From contig OY760867.2 of NCBI GenBank assembly GCA_963664035.2, positions 2,666,001 through 2,730,000 of the forward strand: a stretch of 64,000 bases of DNA, given 5' to 3'. Below, piece by piece: positions 42,661 through 51,320 of the stretch. How positions within the stretch are numbered: position 1 is the stretch's first letter; every line of letters begins with the position of its first letter. The notes beneath the pieces are model-generated. The model saw nothing but the letters and a program-made list of their open reading frames with translations. It did not search any database and was not told where the DNA came from. Origin of the DNA: G958296245 sp963664035. Lineage in GTDB: Bacteria > Chloroflexota > Dehalococcoidia > Lucifugimonadales > G958296245. The position numbers were made by a program, and so were the translations under genes.

Positions 42661-42693
42661 GGGAGGGCGCCGCTCAGCCTGCGGCGCCCTCCC
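42661..42693 (-). terminator. Hairpin after the permease operon
   Basis: A 13-bp perfect stem, GGGAGGGCGCCGC with GCGGCGCCCTCCC, has a 7-nt loop and lies 32 bp after the end of the permease gene. No T-run follows on the minus strand. Confidence 0.55.
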
Positions 42694-42724
42694 GGGTCGT
42701 GGCTGTGGTGAGCCGCTGCGTGGG

Positions 42725-43582
42725 CTACTCGATGCGCGTCCTGGGGTCGAGGGCGTCCCGCAGGCCGTCGCCCATGAAGTTGACCGCGATCACCGTCATG
42801 GATATGGCGACGCCGGGCGGCAGCCATATCCAGGGGTTGTTCTCCAGGATGAACATCGATTGCGCCGAGGTCATCATGTTGCCCCACGTGGGCGTTGGGA
42901 TCTGCACGCCGATGCCCAGGAAGCTGAGGCCGGCCTCGGTCAGGATCGCTCCGGCTATCGTCAGCATGGCGGCCACGGCCACGTAGCCCATGATGCCGGG
43001 GAGTATGTGTATGAATATCTGGCGCCCGTCCGAGGCTCCCAGAGCCTTGGCGGCCATCACGTAGTCCATCTCCCGCAGGGAGAGCACCTGCCCGCGCACG
43101 AGGCGCGCCTTGCCGGGCCATCCAAAGAATCCGATGACCATGATCAGGTTGAACAAGTTCGGTCCAACCAGGGAGACCAGGATTATGATCATGAAGAACG
43201 TTGGGAACGTCATCACGAGCTCTGTGAACCGCATCAGGACATCGTCGGTACGGCCTCCGGCATAGCCCGACACCATCCCGATGATGGTGCCGATGACCGC
43301 CGAGACGCCCGAAGCGAGCAGCCCTACGGTCAGGGATACCCTGCCGGCGTCGACGATCCGCGCGTATATGTCGCGGCCCGCCTCGTCGGTCCCCATTATG
43401 TGGGACTCGGACCACGAGCCGTGTATGAAGGGCAGCGTGGGGGCGTTCTTGAACTTGGTCAGGTCGACGGCGTTGGGATGGTGCCAGGTGACGACCGGCC
43501 TGAAGATGGCAACGGAGGCGAAGATCGCGATGATCACCAAGCCGATGAGCGCCAAGCGGTGACGGCGGAAGCGACGCCACAC
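42725..43582 (-). CDS. Oligopeptide/dipeptide ABC transporter permease (OppC/DppC type)
   Basis: This 285-aa inner-membrane permease has a first helix LALIGLVIIAIFASVAIF, then IMGTDEAGRDIYARIVDAGR and the EAA loop MAAKALGASDGRQIFIHILP that contacts the ATPase. The start used is GTG at 43582. The frame stays open upstream to a stop at 43670-43672 with a plausible extension (TTGERTEGIDQEALEEF), and an ACG at 43666 lies 8 nt after GGAGG, so the true N-terminus may be about 28 residues longer. Confidence 0.9.
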   Translation of the reverse strand: MWRRFRRHRLALIGLVIIAIFASVAIFRPVVTWHHPNAVDLTKFKNAPTLPFIHGSWSESHIMGTDEAGRDIYARIVDAGRVSLTVGLLASGVSAVIGTIIGMVSGYAGGRTDDVLMRFTELVMTFPTFFMIIILVSLVGPNLFNLIMVIGFFGWPGKARLVRGQVLSLREMDYVMAAKALGASDGRQIFIHILPGIMGYVAVAAMLTIAGAILTEAGLSFLGIGVQIPTPTWGNMMTSAQSMFILENNPWIWLPPGVAISMTVIAVNFMGDGLRDALDPRTRIE

Positions 43583-43716
43583 GGAAGGAGCGCCTCGCCT
43601 GGGCCGATCAAACTCCTCCAGAGCCTCCTGGTCTATGCCCTCTGTGCGTTCCCCTGTGGTTTCCGTTTTCTAATCCTCCATCCGCGGCCAGCGGAAGGCT
43701 GCCGCGGGCGGCCTGT

Positions 43717-44676
43717 CTATTCCGAGACTCTTATGCGCGGGTCGGCGTAGGCGTAAAGGATGTCCGCCAGCAGGTTCGCGTAGAGGACGAGGGTCGCGCT
43801 GAAGAAGGTGAGCCCCATCAGGATCGGGTAGTCCCGGTTCGTTATCGACTTGATGGAAAGAAGCCCCATCCCCGGCCAGGAGAACATCGTCTCGATCAGG
43901 ATGGCGCCGCCGATCAGCCCCGGCAGCCGCAGGGTCGTGATCGTGATCATCGGCAGCAGCGCGTTCCTGAAGGCGTGCCGGGCTATCACCACGTACTCGG
44001 TCAGCCCCTTCGCCCTCGCCGTCGTGACGTAGTCGGCGTTCATCACCTCCAGCATGGCGGTGCGCGCGTAGCGCGTGTTCCCCGACATCGAGTCGATCGA
44101 CAGTATGAACGCGGGCATGATCAGGTGGTGCAGGTTGCCCAGAATGGTGAACCCCTCGGCCGCGTTGTACATGCCGTAGCTTGGGATCCAGTGCAGTTTG
44201 AGGGAGAAGACGTATAAGGCCACGAGGGCAAAGAAGAAGGTCGGTATGGAGATGCCGAACAGCGACGCGATGCTGAGGGTGTAGTCGTAGGCGCTGTACT
44301 GCCGCAGCGCGGCTATGACTCCGAAGACGGTGCCTAAGATCGTGGCGATTATCAGCCCGGTGATGGTCAACTCCAAGGTAGCCAGCATCCTGTCCATGAT
44401 GATGTCGAGCACCGGGCGCCTGCTCATGTAGGAGAAGCCGAAGTTGCCCTGGACCACTTCCCTAAGCCACAGCACGTACCGCACTGGGATGGGCTTGTCC
44501 AGCCCCAGGGACTCGCGCATCTTCTGCGCGTCCTCCAGGCCCTGGAACTCCTCCGGGTCGATCATCGCGCTGATCGGGTCGCCCGGGGCCAGGTTGATGA
44601 ACGTGAAGGTGATGATCGAGATGCCCAGCAGCATGGGCAGCGAGATCAGGACTCGTCGGAGGATATATTTCTTCAT
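43717..44676 (-). CDS. Oligopeptide/dipeptide ABC transporter permease (OppB/DppB type)
   Basis: This 319-aa permease begins KKYILRRVLISLPMLLGI, the typical OppB start, and has LAPGDPISAM, the periplasmic SYMSRRPVLDIIMDRM, and the EAA loop TTARAKGLTEYVVIARHAFRN split over residues 215-235. It pairs with the OppC-type permease 134 bp downstream and the binding protein 99 bp upstream. No ATPase gene is in this operon. Confidence 0.92.
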   Translation of the reverse strand: MKKYILRRVLISLPMLLGISIITFTFINLAPGDPISAMIDPEEFQGLEDAQKMRESLGLDKPIPVRYVLWLREVVQGNFGFSYMSRRPVLDIIMDRMLATLELTITGLIIATILGTVFGVIAALRQYSAYDYTLSIASLFGISIPTFFFALVALYVFSLKLHWIPSYGMYNAAEGFTILGNLHHLIMPAFILSIDSMSGNTRYARTAMLEVMNADYVTTARAKGLTEYVVIARHAFRNALLPMITITTLRLPGLIGGAILIETMFSWPGMGLLSIKSITNRDYPILMGLTFFSATLVLYANLLADILYAYADPRIRVSE

Positions 44677-44775
44677 CGGCCTGCCTGTGCTCTCCTTGGG
44701 TGTTCAGGTCAAAGCTTACCAGATTCTAGCCGTTATGCCAGCCCCTTGCAACCGCCAATCCGGGGATGCGCCGGC

Positions 44776-46683
44776 CTATTCGGATACCTCCCACTTCTCG
44801 AGGCGGTAGAACCACTCGGCGTGCCACTTGAACTCGGGGGTGACCATGATGCTGCCAAGGTCGGAGGGTTGGGGCCGGTCCCCGAACCCCGGAACGTGGA
44901 CGCGCGCGCCGTACGCGCCCAGCCACACGCTCGAGTATATGGGCAGTATGGGCAGATCCTCGATGAACATCTCGTTCACCTGTCGTCCGATCCGCTCCTG
45001 CTGAGTTCGCGTCAACGCGCCGGACAGGGCCTCCAGCAGCGAGTCCAGCTTGGGGCTGGCGTAGCCCATGGCGTCGGTATAGGCGCTGTGGAAGTAGAAG
45101 TAGGCCCCTGACAGCGATCCGCCCCAGCCGCCGACGCGGACCGCGTCGTAGTCGTGCTCCCGGTAGTAGGCCACGGCCCAGGATGGGGTGTCCATCTCCT
45201 CGAACGATATCCGCAGGCCGGCGTCGCCCAGCATCGCCTGCTCCGCCTGGTGCATGGACCTCTGGTCGGGGTTGGCGAATGCGGGCGTCTTGACCGTCAC
45301 CGTCCTGGCGCCGTCCCATTCGGCCTTGCCGAGAAGACTCTTCGCGCGCGCCGAGTCGCCGGACTCGGGGTACTTCCGCTTCATCTCGTCGGTCACCACG
45401 CCCATCGGCATGAACAGGCACGTATTGTTGATGACCCCGAGGCCGCCGACGAACCTGTCCACCAGCCCGCGCCTATCCAGCGCCAGGATGGCGGCCTGCC
45501 TTATCCTGGGATCCGCCAGCCACTCGGTCCTCGAGTTGAAGGCGTACCCCGCCGACGTGCGCTGCGACGCGACGGCGGCAAGCTCAAAGCGCGGGTCCTG
45601 GAGCAGAGCCTTGTAAGCGTCCATTGACAGCTCGCCGCGCCTGTTGACGTCGATCTCGCCCCGCTGCATCGCCGCGTGGGTCACCTCGGGCGACCTGATC
45701 AGGTGGACCAGCACGGCCTCGATCTTGGGCTCGCCCAGGAAGTAGTCCGGGTTCGCCTCGAACTGTATGAAGTGGCCCGGCCGCCGCTGCGCGAACCGGT
45801 ACGGCCCTGAGCCGACCATGCCGTCGACGAAGAACTCGTCTGCGTCCAGCTTCTCCGGCCCCACCCCTCCCAGCAGGTGCTCCGGCAGGACCGGCTTCAC
45901 GTAGAGCGCGTCTAGGAAGAAGGCAGACGGCGAGACCAGGTCCAGGCGGAAGGAGTGTTCGTCGAGCACGACCACTCCTTCCACGCCCTCGGCCATGCCC
46001 TCGGAGAAGTCTCGCGCCCCCTTTATCATGGACAGCCTGTCGACGTGGTGGCCGCCCGTCTGCTGTCCGGCGTAGGCGCTGATCGTGAAGGCCACGTCGC
46101 GCGCCGTTACGGGAGCGCCGTCGTGGAAGACCGCGTCCTCGCGCAGGTGGAAGGTGTATGACGCGCCGTCGGCGGACACCTCCCACCTCTCGGCAAGCTC
46201 GGGGCCGAACGCCTGCCGCATCGGGTCGGCCATGACGAGGTTCGAGAACAGGTATGCGTTCGCCAGCGACACGTAGCCGCTGGCGCCGGTGAATGGAGAC
46301 AGCTTCCGGACCTCGCTGGACGTGCGCATGTGCAGCACGGTCTCGGCGTCCCCCACGGGCCCCAGCTCCCGCACGATTCGCTGCTCCACGGTCACTATCT
46401 TCTCCACCGGCACTTCCCTGACCACCTCCCTCTCGACCACCACGAGCTTCTCGATGGGGATCTCCTTGACCACGGGCTGGTCTATGATTATGTTGCGCTC
46501 GACCGGGACCTCGGTCACGACCTCCCGCGTACACGCCAGGACGGCGGCCGACAGCGCCGCGCCCATCAGGGCGCCTCGCCATGGGATGCGTATCGTTCCC
46601 TGTGCGAACATGGCCTCGGACAGTCTCCCGGAACGCGCCGCCGGGCGCTGTGGTCTTTCTCTGCGGCGAGCCGCGGTCCACAT
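44776..46683 (-). CDS. Family 5 solute-binding lipoprotein with Glu-Val stalk
   Basis: This is an extracytoplasmic peptide-type binding protein (SBP_bac_5). The lipobox is LSAAVLACTREV; a stalk of VEREVVREVPVEKIV type leads into the binding fold with LSPFTGASGYVSLANAYLF, FHDGAPVTARDVAFTISAY and SGPYRF. The 635-aa form starts at ATG 46683, which would be almost leaderless given the promoter at 46694-46723. The ATG at 46611 would give a cleaner signal peptide and may be the true start. It heads the operon with the two permeases. A paralog is at 55280. Confidence 0.88.
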   Translation of the reverse strand: MWTAARRRERPQRPAARSGRLSEAMFAQGTIRIPWRGALMGAALSAAVLACTREVVTEVPVERNIIIDQPVVKEIPIEKLVVVEREVVREVPVEKIVTVEQRIVRELGPVGDAETVLHMRTSSEVRKLSPFTGASGYVSLANAYLFSNLVMADPMRQAFGPELAERWEVSADGASYTFHLREDAVFHDGAPVTARDVAFTISAYAGQQTGGHHVDRLSMIKGARDFSEGMAEGVEGVVVLDEHSFRLDLVSPSAFFLDALYVKPVLPEHLLGGVGPEKLDADEFFVDGMVGSGPYRFAQRRPGHFIQFEANPDYFLGEPKIEAVLVHLIRSPEVTHAAMQRGEIDVNRRGELSMDAYKALLQDPRFELAAVASQRTSAGYAFNSRTEWLADPRIRQAAILALDRRGLVDRFVGGLGVINNTCLFMPMGVVTDEMKRKYPESGDSARAKSLLGKAEWDGARTVTVKTPAFANPDQRSMHQAEQAMLGDAGLRISFEEMDTPSWAVAYYREHDYDAVRVGGWGGSLSGAYFYFHSAYTDAMGYASPKLDSLLEALSGALTRTQQERIGRQVNEMFIEDLPILPIYSSVWLGAYGARVHVPGFGDRPQPSDLGSIMVTPEFKWHAEWFYRLEKWEVSE

Positions 46684-46693
46684 CTATGGAATG

Positions 46694-46723
46694 TGTATAA
46701 CCTACGCGCCCACCCGAAGTCAA
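46694..46723 (-). promoter_or_regulatory. Promoter of the binding-protein/permease operon
   Basis: On the minus strand TTGACT (46723-46718) is followed after 18 bp by TATACA (46699-46694), or after 17 bp by TTATAC. Transcription would begin near 46688. Confidence 0.55.
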
Positions 46724-46800
46724 ACGAGGCGCCGCCCATCGGGGCCTCGCAGCCTCCTCGAGAGCTCGCCTGGCGAGGCCGGTGGTCAACGTTGCGCCGC

Positions 46801-47469
46801 CTAGTGGTGGGTGGATACGTTGACGTCGGCGAGCTTCCCGGTCACCAGGAAGATCACGCGCTCTCCGATGTTGGTGGCGCGGTCCGCCACGCGCTCCAGG
46901 TCGTGGGCCACCCAGAGGAGGAACGTGGCGCGCCGGATGGACTTGGGGTCCTCGATCATGAAGGTTAGGAGCTCGCGGTACACCTGGTCGTAGATCGCGT
47001 CCACCTGGTCGTCGTCGTTGCAGACCTGGGCGGCGGAGACGACGTCCCTGTTGACGAGCGCGTCCAGGCTCCTGCGCAGCATGCCGCTCGCGAGGTCGGC
47101 CATGCGGGGTATGTCTATCAGGGGTTTGAGGGGAGGCTCGTCGCCCATCATGATGCTGATCTTTGCGATCCCCTCGGCGTAGTCTCCCATCCTCTCCAGC
47201 TCCACGGAGATGTGGAGGAGGGATATCAGCAGGCGGAGGTCTCTCGCCATGGGCTGCTGGGTGGCGATCAGGTTGATGCACTTCTCCTCGATATCGTACG
47301 TCTGGCGGTCGATCAGGTCGTCCTGCTCGACCACCTCTCGCGACGCCTCGAGGTCGCGGCGCTTGAGTGCGTCCACGGCCTTCGCGAGCGCCTTCTCCAC
47401 CATGCTGCCCAGCATGAGCAGGTCGTCGTTGAGTATCCGCAGGTCCCGGTCGAAGTCTGTTCTTGCCAT
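46801..47469 (-). CDS. phoU: Phosphate transport system regulator PhoU
   Basis: PhoU is the peripheral metal-binding protein that links the Pst transporter to PhoR and represses the Pho response in phosphate excess. The 222-aa protein has two PhoU helical repeats with the (E/D)xxxD clusters SVELERMGDYAEGIAKI near 90-105 and VAHDLERVADRATNIGE near 190-205. It is the last gene of the pst operon, 14 bp after pstB. Confidence 0.95.
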   Translation of the reverse strand: MARTDFDRDLRILNDDLLMLGSMVEKALAKAVDALKRRDLEASREVVEQDDLIDRQTYDIEEKCINLIATQQPMARDLRLLISLLHISVELERMGDYAEGIAKISIMMGDEPPLKPLIDIPRMADLASGMLRRSLDALVNRDVVSAAQVCNDDDQVDAIYDQVYRELLTFMIEDPKSIRRATFLLWVAHDLERVADRATNIGERVIFLVTGKLADVNVSTHH

Positions 47470-47483
47470 GGCGCGGCCCCTGT

Positions 47484-48263
47484 CTAGCTGAATCGTCCGG
47501 TTATGTAGGCTTCCGTCCCCTCGTCCTTTGGGTCGGTGAATATCTGGTTGGTGTCCCCGTGCTCCACGAGATACCCGGAGCGGTTCTCGTCCACCATCAG
47601 GAAGGCCGTCTCATGGGAGACCCTGGCCGCCTGTTGCATGTTGTGGGTGACGATCACGATGGTCACGTCGCTCACGAGGTCCCTTATAAGCTCCTCGATC
47701 GCGAGGGTCGCGATCGGGTCGAGCGCCGAGGCAGGCTCGTCCATCAGGATGACCTCCGGCTCCACCGCCAGCGCCCTCGCTATGCAGAGCCTCTGCTGCT
47801 GTCCGCCCGATAGCTCGAGGGCGTTCCTGTCCAGGCGGTCTTTCACCTCCTCCCAGAGCGCGGCGCGCCTGAGGGATGACTCCACGGCGTCGTCGACACG
47901 CCCGGTGTACCCATTGATCTTCAGCCCGAAGGCGACGTTGTCGTAGATCGACTTGGGGAACGGGTTGGGCTTCTGGAAGACCATTCCGATCCTGGCCCGC
48001 ACCTCCGTCGGGTCCACCGCCGGGGAGTTGATCTCTTCGTCGTTGAAGTAGATCTCCCCCGAGATGACCGCGCCCGGTATAAGGTCGTTCATGCGGTTGA
48101 AGCAGCGCAGCAACGTGCTCTTGCCGCATCCCGACGGGCCTATCAGCGCGGTGATCTTGTTGCGTTGGACCTTCAGGTCGACACCCTTGAGGGCCAGGAA
48201 GGCGCCGTAGCGGACCTGGAGGTTGCTGGCAGTAAGGACGTACGCGCCGTTCGATTCACTCAA
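47484..48263 (-). CDS. pstB: Phosphate ABC transporter ATP-binding protein
   Basis: PstB powers high-affinity phosphate import. In the 259-aa protein Walker A is GPSGCGKST at 42-50, the ABC signature is LSGGQQQRL near 148, and Walker B is VILMDEPASALDP near 170. It overlaps pstA by 8 bp. Confidence 0.97.
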   Translation of the reverse strand: MSESNGAYVLTASNLQVRYGAFLALKGVDLKVQRNKITALIGPSGCGKSTLLRCFNRMNDLIPGAVISGEIYFNDEEINSPAVDPTEVRARIGMVFQKPNPFPKSIYDNVAFGLKINGYTGRVDDAVESSLRRAALWEEVKDRLDRNALELSGGQQQRLCIARALAVEPEVILMDEPASALDPIATLAIEELIRDLVSDVTIVIVTHNMQQAARVSHETAFLMVDENRSGYLVEHGDTNQIFTDPKDEGTEAYITGRFS

Positions 48264-49140
48264 TGGACTTCACCTGGTACTTGTTCCTGAGGTATATGGC
48301 GAGCGCGTTCATCGACAGCAGCACTATGAGGAGCACGATGATGCCGGCGGCGGCAATGTCTCGAAACTCCTCCTGCGGCCTGGAAACCCAGTTGTATATC
48401 TGGATCGGCAGTACCGTGAAGCGGTCCATTGGATTGCTGGGGACGAAGCGGAGGTAGACCAGCGCGCTGATCGCTATCACGGGCGCCGTCTCTCCCACCG
48501 CGCGGGACAGGCCCAGTATGATGCCGGTCAGCATCCCTGGAAAAGCGGTCGGCACCACCACTTTCTTGATGACCTCCCACTGGGTGGCGCCAAGGGCGTA
48601 CGCCGCCTGCCGGTACGTCAGCGGCACGGCCTTGATCGCCTCCCTGGAGGCGAGGATCACTATCGGGAGGATCAGCAGCGACATCGTGAGCGCCCCGGCC
48701 AGGACGCTCCGCCCCAGCGCGAGCCACTGGACGAAGAGCGCCAGCCCCAGCAGTCCGTACACGATCGACGGCACGCCGGCGAGGTTGGAGATGTTGACCT
48801 CGATGAGGGTCGTCAGCTTGTTGCGCTGCGCGTACTCCTCGAGATATATGGCCGCGCCGATCCCGACCGGCACGGTGAACAGGGCGGTCAGGCCCATCAG
48901 CCAGACGGTCCCCATTATGGCCGCGCGCAGCCCGGCCTCCTCGGCGTGCCTGGACGGGTAGTTGAAGATCAGGTTGTTGCTGAAGCTGGGCAGGCCCTCG
49001 TACAGTATCCGCGCCAGCAGTATGACCAGCCCGGCGATGCCGATGAGGATGGCGCCGAAGAAGACGGCGTAGAAGACGTTGCCCACGAGCTTCCGATGGG
49101 CCAGCCTGGGGCGGAACTGCCGAACGATCTTGCTCGTCAC
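48256..49140 (-). CDS. pstA: Phosphate ABC transporter permease PstA
   Basis: PstA is one of two membrane subunits of the phosphate importer. The 294-aa protein has six predicted helices; visible marks are VPVGIGAAIYLEEYA, NLAGVPSIVYGLLGLALF and the EAA loop YALGATQWEVIKKVVVP. The start is GTG at 49140, which overlaps the pstC stop as GTGA; the longer open frame upstream is not part of the gene. Confidence 0.95.
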   Translation of the reverse strand: MTSKIVRQFRPRLAHRKLVGNVFYAVFFGAILIGIAGLVILLARILYEGLPSFSNNLIFNYPSRHAEEAGLRAAIMGTVWLMGLTALFTVPVGIGAAIYLEEYAQRNKLTTLIEVNISNLAGVPSIVYGLLGLALFVQWLALGRSVLAGALTMSLLILPIVILASREAIKAVPLTYRQAAYALGATQWEVIKKVVVPTAFPGMLTGIILGLSRAVGETAPVIAISALVYLRFVPSNPMDRFTVLPIQIYNWVSRPQEEFRDIAAAGIIVLLIVLLSMNALAIYLRNKYQVKSIE

Positions 49141-50090
49141 GTCCACTTCACCCCCCAGCGCCTCACTACCCAGTGTCCCAGGACGTTCATGAGAAGGGTC
49201 ATCAGGAAGAGCAGCAGGCCGACGGCGAATATCGTGTTGTACTCGAGGGAGCCGTGGGGCGTCTCGCCCAGGCTGAGCTGCACTATGTACGCGGTCATAG
49301 TCTGGATGCTCTCCAGCGGATTGAGGGTCATCCTCGGGGTCGCGCCGGCTGCGATGGTCACGAGCATCGTCTCGCCCACGGCCCGCGAGATGCCCAGGAT
49401 GAAGGAGGCCATGACTCCGGAGAGCGCGGCGGGCACGACGACCTTTACCGAGACCTCCAGGCGGGTTGCGCCAAGCGCGTACGCCCCTTCCCGGAGCGAC
49501 CTGGGCACCGCCAGCATCGCGTCCTCGCTGAGGGAGGAGACCATGGGTATGATCATCAGCCCCATGACCAAGCCGGCGCTCAGGGCGTTGAATACGATCA
49601 TGTCCGGGAAGATGACCTGGAGCTGCGGCGTTACGAAGGTCAGCGCGAAGTAGCCGTACACGACCGTGGGGATGCCCGCCAGCACCTCCAGCGACGGCTT
49701 GATCGCCCGGCGCACCCTGTCGGGCGCGTACTCGGATAGGAAGATCGCCGTAGCCAAGCCTACGGGTATGGCCACGAGGGCGGCTATGGCCGCCACCAGG
49801 AGGGTCCCAGCGACCAGCGGCAGCACGCCGTAGGCCTGGGGCTTCAGTATAGGGGACCACCGTGCTCCCAGGAGGAACTCCCAGATCGGTATCTCCGTGA
49901 AGAAGCCCCAAGCCTGGCTCAGCAGGCTGACCACGATGCCGACGGTCGTGAAGATGGATACCACGGCGCAGGCGAAGAATATCGCCTTGACGACGTGGCC
50001 TTCTATGTCCCGCCGCTTGCGCCAGGGGCCGGACGCGCGGCTCAACTTAGTGCTATCGATGGGACCTGTGATCGCTATGTTGCCGTCCAC
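49137..50090 (-). CDS. pstC: Phosphate ABC transporter permease PstC
   Basis: PstC is the second membrane subunit. The 317-aa protein contains VAIPVGLATAIFLSEYAP, LEVLAGIPTVVYGYFAL and the EAA loop YALGATRLEVSVKVVVPAAL. It has a cytosolic N-terminus of about 30 residues. The start is GTG at 50090, 89 bp after pstS. Confidence 0.95.
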   Translation of the reverse strand: MDGNIAITGPIDSTKLSRASGPWRKRRDIEGHVVKAIFFACAVVSIFTTVGIVVSLLSQAWGFFTEIPIWEFLLGARWSPILKPQAYGVLPLVAGTLLVAAIAALVAIPVGLATAIFLSEYAPDRVRRAIKPSLEVLAGIPTVVYGYFALTFVTPQLQVIFPDMIVFNALSAGLVMGLMIIPMVSSLSEDAMLAVPRSLREGAYALGATRLEVSVKVVVPAALSGVMASFILGISRAVGETMLVTIAAGATPRMTLNPLESIQTMTAYIVQLSLGETPHGSLEYNTIFAVGLLLFLMTLLMNVLGHWVVRRWGVKWT

Positions 50091-50179
50091 CTTGGTTGTC
50101 TTTCGTGGTACTGTTACGTGAGATGAAGCTGGGCGACAATCCGCCTTCCGGGGCTGCCGCTCAGCCGTGCCGTCTTCCC

Positions 50180-51139
50180 TTACCTGATCATCTCCAGCGC
50201 GTTCGCGTACGCCGAGGCTTCGAGCGGGATGTACCCGACCTCGCGCGTCAGGGCGCGTCCGTGCTCCATGTAGAACTCGACGAAGGCCAAGACCTCCGGC
50301 CGCTCCAGGCTCTTCTTGCTCACGTATATGAACATCGGGCGCGCCAGGGGAGTGTACTCACCGGACTCTATCGTCTCGGGCGTGGGCGCGACGCAGCCGT
50401 TGCCGCCGTCTATCGCTATCGCCTTGAGCTTGTTAGCGTTCTCCTGGTAGTAGGCGTACCCAAAGTATCCCAGCGCGTTCCTGTCGCCGGATATGCCCTG
50501 GACGAGCACGTTGTCGTCGGCGGAGGCCGTGTAGTCGGCTCGGCTGGCCTGCGCCTCTCCGACGATCTCCTCGGTGAAGTAGTCGAACGTGCCCGAGTCG
50601 GTGTCCGGCCCGTAGAGGTTCAGCGGCCTGCCGGGGAAGAACATGTTGACGTGGTTCCAGACGTTGACTGTGGACCCAGGCTCCCAAATCCTCTTGAGGT
50701 CCGATACCGAAAGACAGTCCGCGAAGTCGTTTTCGCGGTTTACCACGACGGACAGGCCATCGGTACCCACTCTAATCTCTACGTACTCGATGCCGTTGTC
50801 GGCTGCTGACTGCGCCTCGGCATCCCTGATGGGCCTTGAGGCGTCGGATATGTCGGTCTCGCCGACAACGAACCTCTTGAAGCCGCCGCCCGTGCCGGAG
50901 ACGCCGACGTTGACCCGCACCTCGGGGTGTACCTTGCTGAACTCCTCGGCGACGGCCTCGGTGATCGGGTAGACGGTGCTGGAGCCGTCGATCTCTATGG
51001 CGCCGGTGAGCTTCTCTACGGCTGCCGGCGCTTCCGTCGGCTCTTCTTTCCCGCCGCCGCAGGCGACCGCCAGCAAGGGCGCCAGCGCCAGCGCGGCCAT
51101 CCACGTCTTCCAACCACTGCGGGACCTGATCATTCGCAT
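50180..51139 (-). CDS. pstS: Phosphate-binding lipoprotein PstS
   Basis: PstS captures phosphate outside the membrane for the Pst transporter. The 319-aa protein has a lipobox LLAVACGGG with Cys27, then the phosphate-site segments IDGSSTVYPI, GVSGTGGGFKRF, DISDASRPI and DTDSGTFDYF. Unlike many lipoproteins here it lacks a Glu-Val stalk. AGGAAG lies 7 nt before the ATG. A four-repeat Pho box is 59-102 bp upstream. Confidence 0.96.
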   Translation of the reverse strand: MRMIRSRSGWKTWMAALALAPLLAVACGGGKEEPTEAPAAVEKLTGAIEIDGSSTVYPITEAVAEEFSKVHPEVRVNVGVSGTGGGFKRFVVGETDISDASRPIRDAEAQSAADNGIEYVEIRVGTDGLSVVVNRENDFADCLSVSDLKRIWEPGSTVNVWNHVNMFFPGRPLNLYGPDTDSGTFDYFTEEIVGEAQASRADYTASADDNVLVQGISGDRNALGYFGYAYYQENANKLKAIAIDGGNGCVAPTPETIESGEYTPLARPMFIYVSKKSLERPEVLAFVEFYMEHGRALTREVGYIPLEASAYANALEMIR

Positions 51140-51197
51140 TCTTCCTAATCCGCCTTCCCGGCTCTATCTCGCGTAACTCCGAAGGCAGACTACTCTC

Positions 51198-51241
51198 GGA
51201 GTCTTAACGCGCGGCTAAGGGAACGTTAACGGAGCGTTAAC
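51198..51241 (-). promoter_or_regulatory. Pho box: four 11-bp direct repeats
   Basis: On the minus strand the 11-mers GTTAACGCTCC, GTTAACGTTCC, CTTAGCCGCGC and GTTAAGACTCC follow each other without gaps. The 11-bp period and TTAA cores match known PhoB/PhoP tandem binding sites. The position just upstream of pstS supports control by the PhoB encoded nearby. Confidence 0.8.
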
Positions 51242-51267
51242 GTCAGGGCTTCGACGTGAGGGCAGGG

Positions 51268-51320
51268 ACCCCCATCCTAAACCTTCCCCCTGAGGGGGAA
51301 GGGATTCTGAGATAGTCTCT
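51268..51320 (+). repeat. Dispersed palindromic repeat, copy F
   Basis: ACCCCCATCCTAAACC, core CTTCCCCCTGAGGGGGAAGG and GATTCTGAGATAGTCTCT. It ends within the stop codon of uppP and lies 26 bp from the Pho box. Confidence 0.85.

Noticed and set aside
42661..42693. Hairpin considered as another member of the dispersed repeat family
   Set aside because: The stem sequence differs from the TTCCCCC core and it sits where a terminator is expected.
45584..47281. 565-codon ORF on the minus strand overlapping the binding protein and phoU
   Set aside because: Shadow frame of two recognised genes in another phase.
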